A stretch of DNA of 34,987 nt from Parcubacteria group bacterium Gr01-1014_17 (GCA_007376285.1 VMFZ01000006.1:1-34987); one strand, 5' to 3'; positions 16,816 to 25,490 are shown, counted from the first letter of the stretch. A program made the numbers and translations. Notes: generated by a model not told the origin, from the letters alone.

Positions 16816-18024
16816 CTATATACTCGCCGAAATACTGTAAATCGGAATCAGCACCGCGGCAAGAAGCACACCCACACCGAGGCCGAGCCCCACAATGAGT
16901 ATCGGCTCTATGAGCCCGACAAGCGTGTCTACCGCCGCCGTCACTTCCCTGCGGTAAAAACGAGAGAGCGTTTCCAAGATATTGCCGAGCTCGCCTGCTT
17001 CCTCGCCCACCTTCACCATCGCGACCATAATGCCAGGGAACTCGCGGTGTGCGCCGAGCGAATCCGAAATCAACCGCCCGCCTTTTACGGACTCCGCGAT
17101 ATCGTCAAGCGCCGCGCCATATACAGGACTCCCCACCACATCTCGCGTAATCTCAATTGCCCGCACAATGGGTATCGCGGCTGAAAGCATAGTGTGCATA
17201 TTATCGGCAACGCGCGAAAGATACAATTTTCGCAAAAGCATTCCGAACTTCGGTATCGCAAGAACAAACCGGTCAGCTGCCATTCTACCCCCCGGCGTCT
17301 TCACGAAACGCCACAATGCAAACCCTCCACCAACCGCGAGTGCAAGGAGCACGACGCCGTATGCGACGAAAAAGTCGCTCATAGATACGACGATGCGCGT
17401 ATAAAACGGCACCTCCCTTCCCGATTCTGCAATCACATGCGAAAGTTGCGGGATAACGGTCGTCAACATTAAAATCATAACCGCAAAAAAAGTCACGATT
17501 ACAAAAATGGGATAAATGAGCGCGTTTTTCGCCTTGCTCGTTACTTCGTAGGTTCGTTCAAGATGGTCCGCAAGGAACTCAAAACTCTCCGAAAGCTTTC
17601 CCGCCTCTTCTCCGGCGCGCACCATACTGACATAAAAATTGGAGAAAATATGCGGATGCCGCGAAAGCGCGCGCGAAATAGCAGAGCCGCCCTGCACATC
17701 ATCGGCAATTGCAGTCAGCGCCTCGCGGAGCGCTGTTCCTTCCACTTCCCCAGACATCAGCCGAAAGATGCGGAGCGCCGACACTTGCGCCAGAAACAAA
17801 GTTGCGAGCTCTCGTGAGAGGAGTACTACATCGCGTGTCTTGACGCGGTCAAAAAACGCGAGTCGTTTCCCAAGAACCGTTCCCTCTCCACCCGCTTCCG
17901 TCACTACCGACACCGTGAGCCCGCGCCGTTGGAGAGACGACACGGCGGACTCGTACGAGAGTGCCTCAATCACGCCCGTCTCCGGCCGTCCGGTTTGGTC
18001 TATGGCTTGGTAGTTGAAAAGCAT
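16816..18024 (-). CDS. pilC: Type IV pilus inner-membrane platform protein
   Basis: 402 aa, starting MLFNYQAIDQTGRPETGVIEA, the usual PilC/GspF start. Two T2SSF domains are present (about 65-190 and 270-395), with LSRELATLFLAQVSALRIFRLM and LSRVADNMHTMLSAAIPIVRAIEI as their first helices, FSNFYVSMVRAGEEAGKL and FPGIMVAMVKVGEEAGELG as the signature loops, and three membrane helices. PilC couples the PilB and PilT motors to the growing pilus. A RAYT gene lies just upstream, on the other strand, between pilC and pilT. TATAAA sits 12 nt before the ATG. Confidence 0.95.
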   Translation of the reverse strand: MLFNYQAIDQTGRPETGVIEALSYESAVSSLQRRGLTVSVVTEAGGEGTVLGKRLAFFDRVKTRDVVLLSRELATLFLAQVSALRIFRLMSGEVEGTALREALTAIADDVQGGSAISRALSRHPHIFSNFYVSMVRAGEEAGKLSESFEFLADHLERTYEVTSKAKNALIYPIFVIVTFFAVMILMLTTVIPQLSHVIAESGREVPFYTRIVVSMSDFFVAYGVVLLALAVGGGFALWRFVKTPGGRMAADRFVLAIPKFGMLLRKLYLSRVADNMHTMLSAAIPIVRAIEITRDVVGSPVYGAALDDIAESVKGGRLISDSLGAHREFPGIMVAMVKVGEEAGELGNILETLSRFYRREVTAAVDTLVGLIEPILIVGLGLGVGVLLAAVLIPIYSISASI

Positions 18025-18076
18025 GTTTCCATATTTTATAAGTATTCCCCAAACTACACAAACCCGTGAATTGTCT

Positions 18077-18093
18077 CCAAGGACAGTCCTTGG
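18077..18093. repeat. REP palindrome left of the RAYT gene
   Basis: CCAAGGAC-A-GTCCTTGG. Similar to the palindrome at 18765-18785 on the other side. The extended -10 of the RAYT gene (TGGTAAGAT) begins in its last bases. Confidence 0.8.
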
Positions 18094-18105
18094 TAAGATT
18101 ATGAG

Positions 18106-18777
18106 ATGCAACGAGAATTTTCATTCGCTCCCAACGAGTTTTATCACCTCTACAACCGAGGAACAGACAAGCGTACGATATTCAATAATAAACAGGATTA
18201 CAGTCGTTTTGTTCACTTACTCTATCTTTGTAACGGCACTATCCCCATTGTTTACAAAACACTGCCCCGTCATGATGTACTTTCTATTGAAAGGGGTGAC
18301 CAACTTATAGATATCGGCGCGTATTGTCTCATGCCGAATCATTTTCATATTCTAGTGCGTGAGCGAACAAAGCAAGGAAAAGGAATAAGTGCGTTCATGA
18401 AAAAGATTTTGACGGCATATTCAATGTATTTTAATAAAAAATACGACCGTACTGGCAGTTTGTTTGAAGGAACATTCAAAGCAAAACATGCCAACCGTGA
18501 TCAATATCTAAAATATCTTTTCTCTTATATACACCTTAACCCAGCAAAAATAATAGACGCATATTGGAAAACAAATATTCGAGCAAACCGTAAAAAGATA
18601 TTCGCCTATGTGCGTGAATACCGATATTCAAGTTTTCTGGACTATATAAGTGTGAATGATCCAAGAACAGAACTAGCTGTTCTCAATAAAGATGCTTTTC
18701 CTGATTATTTTCATAGGAAAAACTCTGCCGAGCGTGAACTTATTGAATGGCTCACTTTCCCTGTTTCCAAGGACTAA
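18106..18777 (+). CDS. REP-associated tyrosine transposase (RAYT, IS200-like Y1)
   Basis: 223 aa. Y1_Tnp domain: FYHLYNRGTDKRTIF at the start, the HUH motif in CLMPNHFHILV (about residue 76), and the catalytic Tyr in LTAYSMYFNKKYDRTGSLFEG. RAYTs nick single-stranded DNA at palindromic REP sequences, and here such palindromes flank the gene on both sides (18077-18093 and 18765-18785). The TAA stop lies inside the right one. The gene is antisense inside the type IV pilus locus, and the frame looks intact. The -10 box TGGTAAGAT ends 6 nt before the ATG. Confidence 0.93.
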   Translation: MQREFSFAPNEFYHLYNRGTDKRTIFNNKQDYSRFVHLLYLCNGTIPIVYKTLPRHDVLSIERGDQLIDIGAYCLMPNHFHILVRERTKQGKGISAFMKKILTAYSMYFNKKYDRTGSLFEGTFKAKHANRDQYLKYLFSYIHLNPAKIIDAYWKTNIRANRKKIFAYVREYRYSSFLDYISVNDPRTELAVLNKDAFPDYFHRKNSAERELIEWLTFPVSKD

Positions 18778-18785
18778 CCTTGGAA
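18765..18785. repeat. REP palindrome right of the RAYT gene
   Basis: TTCCAAGG-ACTAA-CCTTGGAA, followed by AGTCCT. It shares the CCAAGGAC core with the left palindrome. Confidence 0.8.
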
Positions 18786-18809
18786 GTCCTATGGCTCAAG
18801 AGAGTCGTA

Positions 18810-19877
18810 TTACAGCAGCCGCTCAAGCACTGCCGGATTCAGCGAATAAGAAAAAGCGACTTCGGGTGTGATTTCGCCGCGGCGCACAAGCTCGGCAAGC
18901 GAGCGGTCCATATCTATCATCCCCTGCTCCGCGCCGGTTTGGATGACAGTTTGAATCTCGTGCGTGCGCTTTTCACGAATCAGGTTTGCAACGGCGCTGT
19001 TGGAAATAAGGAGTTCGTACGCTGGTACGCGGCCGCCCGCAACGCGCGGCACGAGGCGCTGGGAGAAGATGCCCGTGAGCGACCCCGCCAGTTGGAGCCG
19101 TATCTGCTCCTGCTGACCCTGCGGAAACACATCAATGATGCGTTCAATTGTCTGCGCCGCGCTGTTTGTGTGGAGCGTTGAAAACACGAGGTGCCCGGTT
19201 TCCGCCGCGGTGACCGCGGCGGAGATGGTTTCAATATCGCGCATCTCGCCAATGAGCGCCACATCAATATCTTGCCGGAAAAGCGAAGTGAGCGCTGTGC
19301 GGAAGTCCTTGGTATCCAGGCGCACCTCGCGCTGGTCTATGATGGACTGTTTCTGTTCGTACACATATTCAATTGGGTCTTCAATCGTCATAATGTGCTC
19401 GGCGCGAGACGCATTTACCATTTCAATAAGCGATGCAAGCGTGGTAGATTTTCCGCTCCCGATCGGCCCCACGACCAGAAAGAACCCCTGTTGGCGCTTG
19501 GTAAAACTTTCCAATATCGGCGGCAATCCAAGTTCTTCAAGCGTCTGGATTTTGCGCGGAATGAGCCGCATCGCAAATGCAATGCCGCCCTGTTGGAAAT
19601 AGCCGTTCACACGAAAGCGCGCTTTGTCGCCGTACGCCCACGACACATCAACTTCTTTGTCTGCGAAAAACCGGTCCACCTCTTCTTTTTTTAAAAGCGC
19701 TTTCGCAAATCCTTCCGCATCCGTATGCGAAATCTTCGGCTGTTTCTCTAATGGAAGGAGAGTGCCGTTCACGCGAATTGCCGGCGGCTTGCCTTCGGAT
19801 AAATGCAAGTCCGACGCGCCTTCGCGGAGCACATAGTCCGCCAATCCCTCTAGTTCTTTTATATAATCAGAAGCCAT
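18810..19877 (-). CDS. pilT: Type IV pilus retraction ATPase
   Basis: 355 aa. N-terminal SDLHLSEGKPPAIRVNGTL, Walker A GPIGSGKSTT at about 136-145, Asp box TIEDPIEYV, Walker B LIGEMRD, His box STLHTNSA, and SAVANLIRE, which corresponds to the AIRNLIRE motif of retraction motors. Walker A has Ile where Thr is usual (GPTGSGKS). It depolymerises pilin to drive twitching or DNA uptake. It follows the response-regulator gene with an 11-nt gap. Confidence 0.95.
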   Translation of the reverse strand: MASDYIKELEGLADYVLREGASDLHLSEGKPPAIRVNGTLLPLEKQPKISHTDAEGFAKALLKKEEVDRFFADKEVDVSWAYGDKARFRVNGYFQQGGIAFAMRLIPRKIQTLEELGLPPILESFTKRQQGFFLVVGPIGSGKSTTLASLIEMVNASRAEHIMTIEDPIEYVYEQKQSIIDQREVRLDTKDFRTALTSLFRQDIDVALIGEMRDIETISAAVTAAETGHLVFSTLHTNSAAQTIERIIDVFPQGQQEQIRLQLAGSLTGIFSQRLVPRVAGGRVPAYELLISNSAVANLIREKRTHEIQTVIQTGAEQGMIDMDRSLAELVRRGEITPEVAFSYSLNPAVLERLL

Positions 19878-19888
19878 AATTGATTTTT

Positions 19889-20287
19889 TTATTTTTTCCT
19901 CCCATCAACTATTCTCTGCACCATCTCCACGACTTCAGAGGGAATGAGAGCGGCTTTCACTATATAGCCGTCAACGCCGAGCACCTTCACTTTCTCAATA
20001 CTCCCGTCCTCTTTGCCTTGGTTAGTGAGCGCAATCAGCGCGGCGCGCGGCGCGAGCTTTTCTTTTTTAAGCAAACTCAAAAATTCAACACCATCCACCC
20101 CTGGCATAATGATGTCAAACATAATCGCGGAGGGTTGGAGCCCGTCGCGAAGTTTCTGAAGCGCCTCGGTCGCGTTAAGCGACGCTTCCACCGTCCAGCC
20201 CGCTTTCCCAAACTTCGTCTGGTACATCGCGAGCAAAAACTTATCGTCGTCCACAATTAGTATTGTGTGTTTTGCATTTGAGTCCAT
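19889..20287 (-). CDS. Single-domain response regulator
   Basis: 132 aa receiver domain with no output domain. Acidic pocket DDD at 13-15, phospho-acceptor D58 in IMFDIIMPGVDG, switch Thr in IALTNQ and Lys in DGYIVKAAL. It sits between pilB and pilT with gaps of 12 and 11 nt, so it probably controls motor activity by protein contact, as PilG/PilH-like regulators do. No histidine kinase gene is in the window. Confidence 0.92.
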   Translation of the reverse strand: MDSNAKHTILIVDDDKFLLAMYQTKFGKAGWTVEASLNATEALQKLRDGLQPSAIMFDIIMPGVDGVEFLSLLKKEKLAPRAALIALTNQGKEDGSIEKVKVLGVDGYIVKAALIPSEVVEMVQRIVDGRKK

Positions 20288-20299
20288 ATTATAAGTATA

Positions 20300-22006
20300 T
20301 CAAAGTTTATTCACCTCCTCCCACGGAATCTCTTTGCGGAATGCTTTGAGGACCGCGTCTTCTTTCATCGTCAGCATACCCTGTGCGCGCGCCACTTTGG
20401 TAATTTCCTCCTCCGTGGGGCGCGAGAGAATCACGCGCTCCAACGCCTTATCCATCTCAATCACCTCAAATACCGCGCTCCTGCCGCGAATGCCTTTCGG
20501 GCAATCCTTGGTCGGTTCAATAAAAAGCACCTCTTTGGCATGCGGAATATTTTTTCGCACCCCTTCCGGCAAATCCGTGAACGAACGGTCAATCGTTGCC
20601 GCAACACTCCCGTCAACCGGCATGGGCTTCCCAGTACCCGGATTAATATTTCCAACAAGCCGCTGGGCAATCATCAGTGCCATCGTCGGCGCAATCAAAA
20701 ACGGGTCAACGCCCATATCTATGAGGCGCGGCACGACACCGGCGGCGTTGTTCGTATGGAGGGTGGAGAACACAAGGTGCCCCGTGAGCGCCGCCTGCAC
20801 GGCGAGTTGCGCGGTTTCTTTGTCGCGAATCTCGCCGACCATAATAATATCCGGGTCTTGCCGCAAGGTTGAACGGAGTCCAGTCGCAAAAGAGTAGCCA
20901 ATTTCAGGCCGCACCTGCGACTGGCTCATACCTGGTATGGTGTACTCAACCGGGTCCTCAAGCGAGAGTACATTGCGCGTTTCGCGGTCAAGCTCGTTTA
21001 ACATCGCGTAGAGGGTCGTTGACTTTCCGGAACCGGTGGGGCCCGAAAGAAGCACGAGGCCGTAGGGGCGCTTCAGAATCCGGCGAATTATTTCCACATT
21101 TCGCTCCGAAAGGCCCATTTCGGGAAGCGGTTTGACGCCCTTTTCCGTATCCAAAATACGCATTACCACTTTTTCGCCATAGTACGACGGGAAGGTAGAC
21201 ACGCGAAAATCAATCCGCCGCCCCGCAATACGCGCACTAAATCTGCCGTCTTGCGGCTTCCGTTTTTCATCCAAGCGTATGTTGGACAAAATCTTGATGC
21301 GCGCAACGGTCGCCGCATGCACCTTGGCGGGAAGCACCAAGCTCGTCCCGAGTATGCCGTCCACGCGGAAGCGCACACGCACGCGGTCCTCCTGCGGCTC
21401 AATGTGTATGTCGGACGCAAGTCCTTCGGTCGCATAATGGAGAATAGTCGCCACAATTTTCGTCACGGGCGCGTCTTCAATAATTTTCGTTTCGGATTCT
21501 TTCAAAGCGGGCCCCAGTTCCACATCCCCCTCCACATCAACGGCTCCTTCAAGTTCAGTGAGCGCTTTCGTTACCTCTCCAGAAAGCGACTGGTACGATT
21601 GCATCACGCGTTCAAAATCAGCGCCTGAAATGAGAAACAGCTTGTACGGCATTCCGAGTTTTCCCGCAATAAAGTTAAGCGCGTCCCGCGCTTCAAGATT
21701 GTCGGGATTTGTCACGCCAATTTCTAAAGCGCCGTCGCGCATTCCGACCGGAATAAACTTGTAATACAACGCTGACTCCTCTGGGATAAACCGCAACACA
21801 TCAAGCGGAATCTCCTGCCCTTCCAAGCTTTTCGCCGGAATGCCGAAAAGCTCGGCGCGCGACGCAAGCACATCGGAAAGCGCGACGCCGTGACGCACGA
21901 GCGTTTCGTCCATCTTGCCCGACGAATCTGCCTCCGCTTGAAGCGCAGGAATATCTTTTTTATCTATAACCGATTTTTCCGCCATGAGTGTTAATAATGT
22001 ATTCAT
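20300..22006 (-). CDS. pilB: Type IV pilus extension ATPase
   Basis: 568 aa. N-terminal MshE/PilB-like domain (about 1-150), then the ATPase: SDIHIEPQEDRVRVRFRVDG, Walker A GPTGSGKSTT at about 322-331, Asp box SLEDPVEYTI, Walker B IMVGEIRD and His box STLHTNNA. The tetra-Cys zinc site usual in PilB C-termini is reduced to a single Cys (KDCPKG). Polymerises pilin through PilC. It starts 6 nt after the PilP-like gene. Confidence 0.95.
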   Translation of the reverse strand: MNTLLTLMAEKSVIDKKDIPALQAEADSSGKMDETLVRHGVALSDVLASRAELFGIPAKSLEGQEIPLDVLRFIPEESALYYKFIPVGMRDGALEIGVTNPDNLEARDALNFIAGKLGMPYKLFLISGADFERVMQSYQSLSGEVTKALTELEGAVDVEGDVELGPALKESETKIIEDAPVTKIVATILHYATEGLASDIHIEPQEDRVRVRFRVDGILGTSLVLPAKVHAATVARIKILSNIRLDEKRKPQDGRFSARIAGRRIDFRVSTFPSYYGEKVVMRILDTEKGVKPLPEMGLSERNVEIIRRILKRPYGLVLLSGPTGSGKSTTLYAMLNELDRETRNVLSLEDPVEYTIPGMSQSQVRPEIGYSFATGLRSTLRQDPDIIMVGEIRDKETAQLAVQAALTGHLVFSTLHTNNAAGVVPRLIDMGVDPFLIAPTMALMIAQRLVGNINPGTGKPMPVDGSVAATIDRSFTDLPEGVRKNIPHAKEVLFIEPTKDCPKGIRGRSAVFEVIEMDKALERVILSRPTEEEITKVARAQGMLTMKEDAVLKAFRKEIPWEEVNKL

Positions 22007-22012
22007 ACTATT

Positions 22013-22501
22013 TTAGAAATCAAACTCTATATCCGAAAAATCCCATACATCCGCATCCGACGACGCGGATGAAGGTGGAGTTTGCGCAGAAGAAGCCGGT
22101 GGTGGTGTTTGCGGAGCCGTTGCTGGTTTCGTAGGTACTGTGGGAGGCTTCGCCGCTCCCGTAGCGCTTGGTTTTGCGCCAAGTGGCGCGAATGGGTTAC
22201 GCCTCCCAACTGGCTGTGGAGGAATTGCCTTTCCCCAATCCGACAAACTCTTAAAAAGCGGGTCTGCAAACACCGAAGTATCTAATTGTATGGTTTTCAG
22301 AAGCGCGAGTGCGGCAAGCAAATCTTGCCCAACCACTGCATCCGCCGAGGCCACCGGCGATACAGAAAGAAACGGCGCGGCAGGAGACGACGGACCGCTC
22401 GGTGTTCTCGCACTCCCACCAAACACCAAAAGTGCTCCAGCAATGAGCACAAACGCGGCAATCAACACGAGCACTTTTTTGTTTTGCAACACAGCGGGCA
22501 T
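22013..22501 (-). CDS. PilP-like/periplasmic pilus protein
   Basis: About 162 aa from the ATG at 22501, which lies 4 nt after the pilO stop; a GTG 18 nt upstream is also possible. One membrane helix (VLVLIAAFVLIAGALLVF), then a Pro/Ala-rich chain with GRRNPFAPLG. The NPF motif is also found in PilP-type proteins and in the short fourth protein of other CPR pilus operons. The end is acidic and aromatic (DVWDFSDIEFDF), like the pilN product's end (GDVEFGDDILF). Position after pilM-N-O supports a PilP-like role; sequence similarity is slight. Confidence 0.7.
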   Translation of the reverse strand: MPAVLQNKKVLVLIAAFVLIAGALLVFGGSARTPSGPSSPAAPFLSVSPVASADAVVGQDLLAALALLKTIQLDTSVFADPLFKSLSDWGKAIPPQPVGRRNPFAPLGAKPSATGAAKPPTVPTKPATAPQTPPPASSAQTPPSSASSDADVWDFSDIEFDF

Positions 22502-22505
22502 AATA

Positions 22506-23090
22506 TTATTCAGAGGCACTTGTTAATTTATAGGTGCGAAGCGAGATTCCATACACATAATCCGAGGCGTCCTTTGATTCGAAATCCACTCCCGCAATAT
22601 CTGCAAGCCGTATGCTCGCTTCAAGGTCGGCAAGAAACGGCATGAATTTTTCGTACGCGCCGATTGCGCTGAATGAAAACAAAAGTGGTTCATAGGTTTT
22701 TTCCTCTCCTTGCCTGCCTCCTCGGGAGGCAGGCGCTGCACCGGTTGAAACGCTTCTAAGTTTTAACCCATGCGCGCGCGCCACATTTTCAATATCAAGC
22801 ACGAGCCGCACTGAATCAACCATATCCGGCGCAATCTTTCCGAGCCGTGTTCTATTTTCTTCCGACACCGCATTGTATTTTGACGCAAGCCCCGTGCGCG
22901 CAAGCTCAATCTCGCGCATTTTACTGAATGCGTCGCCGTACACGGCTTCATCCGCTTTCAACTCTGAAATGCTTTTTGCAGAAAACTCCGTGGCGCCGGT
23001 CGCATCCCGCCATCGCGGCACGGTAAACCACGCCGTTACGGATGCGGCGAGCCCGAGAAACAAAACAGGGATAAAAAATTTTCCGTACAT
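22506..23090 (-). CDS. pilO: Pilus alignment protein, PilO-like
   Basis: 194 aa. One N-terminal membrane helix, a coiled-coil stretch (about 40-90), and a ferredoxin-like C-terminal domain (FSFSAIGAYEKFMPFLADLEASIRLADI). Interacts with PilN and PilM to link the inner-membrane platform to the rest of the machine. Residues about 119-128 (APASRGGRQG) come from a palindromic insertion at 22712-22734. Follows pilN with a 10-nt gap. Confidence 0.82.
   Translation of the reverse strand: MYGKFFIPVLFLGLAASVTAWFTVPRWRDATGATEFSAKSISELKADEAVYGDAFSKMREIELARTGLASKYNAVSEENRTRLGKIAPDMVDSVRLVLDIENVARAHGLKLRSVSTGAAPASRGGRQGEEKTYEPLLFSFSAIGAYEKFMPFLADLEASIRLADIAGVDFESKDASDYVYGISLRTYKLTSASE
22712..22734. repeat. 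In-frame palindromic insertion in pilO
   Basis: GCCTGCCTCC/GGAGGCAGGC, 10-bp perfect stem with a 3-nt loop, encoding APASRGGRQ. The layout resembles the APVS(L/R)RETGA element: same stem type and a 3-nt loop at its centre. Confidence 0.75.
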
Positions 23091-23100
23091 ATGCTCAAAA

Positions 23101-23817
23101 TTAAAATAAAATATCGTCTCCGAACTCTACATCGCCGCTCGGCGGTTTAACTGCAGGCGGCTTCGCTGGTGCCCCGCCCACACCAGCCGCTTGCCCCGCA
23201 ACTCCGTTTTGCTTTTGCGGGGTTTGCGCAGACGGCTTTTTCATGCTCGCAAGATGCGAACGGTACAATACAAATTCAGGCGCCACGGTTGCCGTAAAAC
23301 TAAAATGCACCGTGCCGCTCTTGTCCACATCAAAATCGGAAAACACCGGGTCCAAGAAACTGCCGTTCTTGGCGAACACATCTGACTGAAGCGCGACCGC
23401 GTTGAAACTCGCCGCTTCGCCTCCCAGCGCAATGCGAACGCCACCCTCAGGCACTTCAGAAAAACCAAACTTCGTGAACCGCACAGTTGCAAGGGTTTCG
23501 CGCTCCAAAAGTACAAATAATGGCGACACGGCGCGGTGCTGTGCGAGGAGCGCCTTGGCGGATTCAAGCCGGGTGTCCATCCGTTGGAGCTCCTCAATAA
23601 ATGCGGGTTCAAACGCGGCGCGCGCCGCCACTAAGTCGTTATTCATTTTTACCAAACGGTTCGCTAAAATTTTCTGATAGAAAAAAACGCCTCCAGCCGC
23701 AAGAAGCGAAATCGCAAACGCGCCGGCGCTCAAGTAGAAAAACACGCTGACGCGCGCGTGGCGCGCCTGTGCGTTTTGCGCGGCAGCGGTCTGGCGCGGA
23801 ATAAATGTTGGGGGCAT
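23101..23817 (-). CDS. pilN: Pilus alignment protein, PilN-like
   Basis: About 238 aa from MPPTFIPRQ; a GTG four codons earlier is also possible. One membrane helix (about 26-48), a coiled coil (AARAAFEPAFIEELQRMDTRLESAKALLAQH), a beta-rich domain, and a Pro-rich tail ending GDVEFGDDILF. PilN binds PilM in the cytoplasm and pairs with PilO. The usual N-terminal PilM-binding motif is only faintly visible. A toxin-antitoxin pair separates it from pilM. Confidence 0.8.
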   Translation of the reverse strand: MPPTFIPRQTAAAQNAQARHARVSVFFYLSAGAFAISLLAAGGVFFYQKILANRLVKMNNDLVAARAAFEPAFIEELQRMDTRLESAKALLAQHRAVSPLFVLLERETLATVRFTKFGFSEVPEGGVRIALGGEAASFNAVALQSDVFAKNGSFLDPVFSDFDVDKSGTVHFSFTATVAPEFVLYRSHLASMKKPSAQTPQKQNGVAGQAAGVGGAPAKPPAVKPPSGDVEFGDDILF

Positions 23818-23879
23818 CTGAAAGTCCACGCTTCTATTATACAACATCCGCAAAACGAATAGATATGCACAGCGCAATC

Positions 23880-24149
23880 CTAATAGGTATGCGACCCACG
23901 CCGTTCAACACGATAAACAAAGATAGAATGTGTCTGTTGATAAACCTCGTAAAAAATACGATAGTGACCTACACGGCGTCGCCACGCATTGTTTTCTCCT
24001 TTGAGTTTCTCAATATCTCCCAAAAACGGGTTTGTCTGTAACTCTTGAATCACCGCGAAAATATCTCCAGCATTTTGTGCTGGAATCTTTCTTAATACCT
24101 TACGCACTTTACCTCTAACTTCTACGCTCCAAGTCGTGTTTGAGTACAT
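23880..24149 (-). CDS. RelE/ParE-family toxin
   Basis: 89 aa, starting MYSNTTWSVEVRGKVRKVLRKIP. The pattern WSVEVRGKVRKVLRKIP...L..NPFLGDIEKLKG....WRRRVGHYRIFYEVYQQTHSIFVYRVERRGSHTY is typical of the RelE/ParE toxin fold, which is mRNA interferase or gyrase inhibitor depending on branch. It overlaps the antitoxin gene by 35 nt, so the two are translationally coupled. Confidence 0.9.
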   Translation of the reverse strand: MYSNTTWSVEVRGKVRKVLRKIPAQNAGDIFAVIQELQTNPFLGDIEKLKGENNAWRRRVGHYRIFYEVYQQTHSIFVYRVERRGSHTY

Positions 24150-24339
24150 CAATGGTTACGAAATCGCCACTGGCATAATCTCGCCGTGCGGTCTCAAGAT
24201 CGTGTTTCTGCGCTTTGGTCATAGAAACCTCCTTAAACACGCGCTGCGGCTCCATGCGTTTTAATTCCTCGTATTCCTCTTTTGGAATAAGGACGAGTTC
24301 TTTATTGTGTAAATGCTTTGGTATGGTAATGACAGCCAT
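24115..24339 (-). CDS. Antitoxin partner of the RelE/ParE toxin
   Basis: 74 aa starting MAVITIPKHLHNKELVLIPKEEYEELKRM. The first 30 residues are like small antitoxin DNA-binding arms (VLIPKEEYEEL), followed by a charged helix and a disordered tail that would wrap the toxin. The start is fixed by TGTTATACT ending 6 nt upstream. Autorepression is expected for the family but no operator can be named. Confidence 0.85.
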   Translation of the reverse strand: MAVITIPKHLHNKELVLIPKEEYEELKRMEPQRVFKEVSMTKAQKHDLETARRDYASGDFVTIDVLKHDLERRS

Positions 24340-24345
24340 ACGGGT

Positions 24346-24354
24346 AGTATAACA
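24346..24354 (-). promoter_or_regulatory. Promoter of the toxin-antitoxin pair, leaderless type
   Basis: TGTTATACT (extended -10) with TTGATT 16 nt further upstream. Six nt separate the hexamer from the antitoxin ATG. Confidence 0.6.
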
Positions 24355-24395
24355 AAATACCGACAAAAATCAATTATGCATAACTATACACATCA

Positions 24396-25490
24396 TTAGC
24401 GCACCTCCTCAAGCCGACGGAGCGCGGCGCCGATTGCAACGGCAAACTCCGGACCTGCTCGCGCGAGGAGTGGAGAAAGGAACGCGGGCGCGGCGAGCTG
24501 TACCATTGGATCAATAAGTACGACGGGCAGTAAAAACACTTTTTCTGCTTCGGCAAGAAGCCCCGCCGAGAGCGCGCCGCCGCCGGAGAAAACGATGCCG
24601 CCGAGTGCGCGACCGGCGCGCTCTTCGTAATGCGCAAACACTTCCCGCGCCTCTCCGAAAATGCGCGCGGTAATCGCGGACGCGACTTGGTCTCCCTCGC
24701 GGAGTGCACCGCCTGTCTGCGCAGGCAGGCTTCTCTTGCGCGCCTCGGCTTCCGCGACGGGTATTCCGAGCGATGATGAAAGCGCGAGCGTCATATCTTG
24801 CCCGCCGCGATTGACGGTATGCGCATCGCGTAATACGCCAGTATCAACAATACTGATTTTCGCCGCGCTCGCGCCGATGTCTATAATTCCAAGCACGGCA
24901 TCCGGCGCGGGCGCAGCGGCGCGTGCAGTGCTAAACGACTCTATTTCAAAAAATGACGGCGCGAGCGCGGCGTCCGCACATACGCCCTTTAAGCGCTCAA
25001 GCGCATCGCGGTGAACAGCAGTAATTAGCACATCTGTTTTTTCTTGCTCTACGCTAGGCGCAACTCCAGGTTCGGACAACACGCGCCAATCGAGCTGTAC
25101 TTCTGAAATGGGCGTTGGAATATATTTCCGCGCTTCAATCGGAATAAGCGCAGACACATCCTGCCCTTGCCGCACCGGAAGGGTGAGCGAGGCAATCAAA
25201 CTTCCTGACATCGGTACCGCAACCCCGCATTGCGTTGCCGTAATTTTCGCTTCGCGCATAACATCTTGCAACGCTTCGCCAAGCTTTCCGCCCGAGAGGC
25301 GGACGGCGCGACCTGCTTCCGTCCCTACATACGGTCCGAGTGCAACCGCACCGTAGGTTTCTAGCACTGCTTGCCCATTTTTCTTTTTCAATTGAACCAC
25401 TTTAAGAGCAGACGAACCGAAATCAACGCCGCAAATACTTTCCGTGCCGCGCGCGAAAAGAGAGAGGATACCAGCAAACGGATTCTTCAT
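24396..25490 (-). CDS. pilM: Type IV pilus assembly protein PilM
   Basis: 364 aa actin-like ATPase. ICGVDFGSSALKVVQL is the phosphate-1 loop, LGIIDIGASAAKISIVDTG the phosphate-2 loop, and IVFSGGGALSAGLLAEAEK the adenosine loop. PilM sits under the inner membrane and binds PilN. First gene of the pilus locus. Residues about 253-260 (SLPAQTGG) come from a palindromic insertion at 24711-24730. It shares a 20-bp intergenic region with the divergent comF gene. Confidence 0.94.
   Translation of the reverse strand: MKNPFAGILSLFARGTESICGVDFGSSALKVVQLKKKNGQAVLETYGAVALGPYVGTEAGRAVRLSGGKLGEALQDVMREAKITATQCGVAVPMSGSLIASLTLPVRQGQDVSALIPIEARKYIPTPISEVQLDWRVLSEPGVAPSVEQEKTDVLITAVHRDALERLKGVCADAALAPSFFEIESFSTARAAAPAPDAVLGIIDIGASAAKISIVDTGVLRDAHTVNRGGQDMTLALSSSLGIPVAEAEARKRSLPAQTGGALREGDQVASAITARIFGEAREVFAHYEERAGRALGGIVFSGGGALSAGLLAEAEKVFLLPVVLIDPMVQLAAPAFLSPLLARAGPEFAVAIGAALRRLEEVR
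24711..24730. repeat. In-frame palindromic insertion in pilM
   Basis: GCCTGTCTGC/GCAGGCAGGC, 10 pairs with one G-T, no loop. Encodes LPAQTG. Confidence 0.6.

Noticed and set aside
18810-19877. Defective PilT because Walker A is GPIGSGKS
   Set aside because: The Ile replaces a non-catalytic residue; Lys and Ser of the P-loop and all other motifs are intact.
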